Shown here: positions 32,148-33,682 of the stretch, piece by piece
How the letters are laid out: every line of letters starts with the position of its first letter
How positions within the stretch are numbered: the stretch's first letter is position 1
From: a virus
DNA length: 33,682 nucleotides
Virus record (IMG/VR): IMGVR_UViG_3300033182_001240
Location: 1-33,682 of that record
Direction: 5' to 3' (one strand)
Program-made: the position numbers and the translations under genes
Notes under the pieces: generated by a model
The model's database searches: none
The model's input: the letters and a program-made list of their open reading frames with translations, nothing else
Told to the model about the DNA's origin: nothing

Positions 32148-33306
32148 ACTGCTGCCAGCGTTTCACAGCCACGTCGACATAGGCCGGGTTCAACTCAATC
32201 CCGAGGCAGACGCGTCCGGTGGTTTCCGCCGCGATCAGCGTCGTGCCGGATCCCATGAACGGCTCGTAGACCGCCTGGCCCGGGCTGGAGTTGTTCAGGA
32301 TCGGGCGCCGCATGCACTCAACCGGCTTTTGCGTGCCGTGGACTGTGTCCGCGTCCTGGTCCTTGTTCGCGATCTGCCACAGCGTCGTCTGTTTGCGGTC
32401 CCCGGCCCAGTGGCCCTTTCCGGTCTTCTTGACAGCGTAGAGGCAGGGTTCGTGCTGCCAATGATAATCACCCCGGCTCAGCACCAGCCGGTCTTTGGCC
32501 CAGATGATCTGGGACCGGATCGCAAAGCCGCAGGCTTCGAGGCTCTCGGCGACTGCTGTCGCGTGCAGCGCACCGTGCCAGACATACGCTACATCGCCGG
32601 GAAACAGTGCCCAGGCCTCGCGCCAGTCGGCGCGGTGGTCATTGAGCACCTTGCCGGTGCGCTTGGTCCTGGCCGCGCCAGCCTGGTTGCGCCAGCCCGG
32701 ATCGTAGTCGACGCCGTAGGGCGGATCGCTGACCAGCAGGAGCGGCGACACGCCGTCCATCACCCGCTCCACGTCCGTCGCCACCGTGCTGTCGCCGCAG
32801 AGCAGCCGATGTTTGCCGAGCACCCACAGATCACCGGGGCGGCTGATCGGATCCTCGGGTGTTTCCGGGACCTCGTCCTCGCCCTCTTGCGCGCCGGTCT
32901 CGTCCTCGGACAGGCCGCTGAGCAGCCCGTTCAGTTCTTCATCCGTGAAGCCAGTCAGCCCAAGATCGAAGTCGGCCTCAAGCAGGTCACCGAGCTCCAG
33001 GTTCAGCAGGTCGGTGTCCCACTCGGCGTTTTCGCTGGAGCGGTTGTCCATGATCCGGAACGCCCGCGCCTGGGCGTCGGTCAGCCCCTTGGCGATGTGC
33101 ACCGGCGCGGTCTCAAGCCCAAGCTGGCGCGCCGCGGCAAGCCGCGTGTGCCCGGCCAGAACCACCATCTGCTCATCGACCACGATCGGCTGGCGCCAGC
33201 CGAACTCGGCGATGGACGCGGCCACACTGGCCACGGCCTTCTCGTTGCGGCGCGGGTTGCGCGCATAGGGAATGATCTGCTCAAGCGGCAGGTCGGTGAC
33301 GTTCAT
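32032..33306 (-). CDS. ParB-like nuclease/partition domain fused to a beta-class DNA methyltransferase
   Basis: A 424-residue protein. Residues ~1-110 are a ParB/Srx-type domain (IPYARNPRRNEKAVASVAAS, VVLAGHTRLAAARQLG). After an acidic linker comes an N6-adenine/N4-cytosine methyltransferase: catalytic SDPPYGVDYDPGW (motif IV), target-recognition region, then EPFMGSGTTLIAAE and GIELNPAYVDVAVKRW (motifs I and X). The order IV before I is the beta class. Such orphan phage enzymes protect DNA against restriction or regulate. Recognition sequence cannot be read. It is the rightmost gene, with a repeat-rich control region upstream. Confidence 0.95.
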   Translation of the reverse strand: MNVTDLPLEQIIPYARNPRRNEKAVASVAASIAEFGWRQPIVVDEQMVVLAGHTRLAAARQLGLETAPVHIAKGLTDAQARAFRIMDNRSSENAEWDTDLLNLELGDLLEADFDLGLTGFTDEELNGLLSGLSEDETGAQEGEDEVPETPEDPISRPGDLWVLGKHRLLCGDSTVATDVERVMDGVSPLLLVSDPPYGVDYDPGWRNQAGAARTKRTGKVLNDHRADWREAWALFPGDVAYVWHGALHATAVAESLEACGFAIRSQIIWAKDRLVLSRGDYHWQHEPCLYAVKKTGKGHWAGDRKQTTLWQIANKDQDADTVHGTQKPVECMRRPILNNSSPGQAVYEPFMGSGTTLIAAETTGRVCLGIELNPAYVDVAVKRWQQFTGRDAVLEGDGRTFDEIAEGRGQPVDGPDESEAGSAA

Positions 33307-33360
33307 GGCGATATCCAGGGATGGCTTGGGGCCGGCGTTGGCGTGGGCGCGGCGGCGTTG

Positions 33361-33416
33361 CGAAACGAAGCGGCGTGAGGTTGCGAAACGAAACGGCCCT
33401 ACAGCGCGAAACGAAA
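33361..33416 (+). repeat. Three CGAAACGAA direct repeats at exact 23-bp spacing
   Basis: CGAAACGAA(A/G) occurs at 33361-33370, 33384-33393 and 33407-33416; the starts differ by exactly 23 bases twice. A further direct copy lies at 33496-33505 and an inverted copy (TTTCGTTTC) at 33433-33441. Equal spacing of about two helical turns is what iterons or tandem protein-binding sites show. Confidence 0.85.
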
Positions 33417-33441
33417 TGGGGTCAGGGGGCCATTTCGTTTC
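33408..33441. repeat. Perfect 12-bp inverted repeat
   Basis: GAAACGAAATGG (33408-33419) and CCATTTCGTTTC (33430-33441) are exact reverse complements with a 10-base spacer. The left arm is the third of the direct repeats, so the site combines direct and inverted copies of the same word. A T-tract typical of a terminator is absent on either side. Confidence 0.85.
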
Positions 33442-33454
33442 AGAGGGGGGTGCG

Positions 33455-33480
33455 GGGGTCTCGGACCCCTTGTTTCATTG
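33455..33480 (+). terminator. Possible intrinsic terminator
   Basis: GGGGTC (33455-33460), loop TCG, GACCCC (33464-33469), followed by TTGTTTCATTG. The stem is short (six GC-rich pairs) and the T-tract broken, so it is a weak candidate. There is no plus-strand gene directly before it; it might block antisense reading into the region beyond. Confidence 0.35.
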
Positions 33481-33617
33481 AGTCAGTGCGCAAAACGAAA
33501 CGAAACGGGTGTTTTTGCGGGTGTCACTGGGAAAGCGTCGCGCCTCGCCCCCCCGAATACAGTCACAAACAGGAGGGACCCGTTCAATTTCAATGGGTTG
33601 CGTGTCTCACAAAATCG

Positions 33618-33630
33618 AACAGTGACTGTT
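33618..33630. promoter_or_regulatory. Short palindrome, operator-like
   Basis: AACAGT-G-ACTGTT is a perfect six-base inverted repeat around a single centre base. It resembles a dimeric repressor site, but no repressor gene or promoter is visible in the window to pair with it. Confidence 0.4.
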
Positions 33631-33682
33631 TTCTCTACAAACTGGTCAACATCTGCACCCCGACGAACCCGTTCAAACCGAC

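Larger units (their letters stand above)
33307..33682. other. Non-coding control region upstream of the methyltransferase
   Basis: I see no convincing gene in these 376 bases. They hold direct CGAAACGAA repeats (33361-33416 and 33496-33505), a 12-bp inverted repeat (33408-33441), a GC-rich hairpin (33455-33469), a 13-base palindrome AACAGTGACTGTT (33618-33630) and the 10-base direct repeat ACCCGTTCAA (33578-33587 and 33667-33676). The density of repeats suggests a regulatory or replication/packaging site rather than random sequence. Any promoter for the methyltransferase should be here but no clear -35/-10 pair stands out. Confidence 0.6.

Noticed and set aside
33272-33481. 69-codon plus-strand frame across the repeat array
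   Set aside because: It begins antisense inside the methyltransferase, lacks protein-like text, and simply reads through the direct repeats.
33600-33682. tRNA gene or attachment site at the right edge
   Set aside because: GTTCAAACC resembles a T-loop, but no cloverleaf can be drawn and no matching att copy is seen in the window.

Overview
The window is the late (structural) region of a lambda-like siphovirus, almost certainly a prophage, in a high-GC alphaproteobacterium. The baseplate genes DUF2460, DUF2163, NlpC/P60 and a TIM-barrel 'megatron' protein are homologues of gene transfer agent genes g12 to g15, which points to Rhodobacterales. The assignment rests on gene content only; no rRNA or host core gene is present.

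Nearly all structural genes lie on the minus strand and read from right to left. From the right end they are: a ParB-type N-terminal domain fused to a DNA methyltransferase (33306-32032); a small DUF7220-type membrane protein; small and large terminase subunits (29538-25892); gpW; portal; ClpP-like prohead protease; gpD decoration; gpE-type major capsid; head-tail stopper; a gp10/DUF6441 protein; tail terminator-like protein; tail tube; tail assembly chaperone; tape measure; and DUF2460 (13885-13256). About 8 kb of accessory genes then interrupt the usual g12-g13 order: a beta-helix tail protein, a small beta-rich protein, a large BspA/DUF285-repeat protein, a DUF4376 protein, a heme-oxygenase-like protein, and a lysis cassette (GH24 endolysin, holin-like, two spanin-like genes). 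The baseplate series then resumes with DUF2163, NlpC/P60 and megatron, which runs off the left edge.

Plus-strand genes fall into two groups. A short operon (29675-31198: three small unknown genes, a DUF3489 protein, an AlpA-type regulator) diverges from the terminase and ends at a clear intrinsic terminator. The others look like cargo dropped between conserved genes: an AT-rich orphan (3101-3637), a lipoprotein (18649-19140) next to a minus-strand unknown gene (19949-19191), a HigBA/RelE-type toxin-antitoxin pair (25260-25891), and a CIA30-family gene (31500-32147).

The most notable points are: (1) a textbook -1 programmed frameshift signal (A AAA AAC, 7-nt spacer, 12-bp stem) in the tail chaperone, giving a lambda G/GT-like fusion with a four-cysteine cluster; (2) an intein with the class 3 W-C-T signature inside the terminase P-loop, carrying a one-base frameshift that would leave the prophage unable to package DNA unless it is a sequencing error; (3) a protein with heme-oxygenase sequence signatures next to the lysis genes; (4) a CIA30 gene whose start codon overlaps that of its divergent neighbour and whose 3' end runs into the methyltransferase; (5) three CGAAACGAA repeats spaced exactly 23 bp apart upstream of the methyltransferase.
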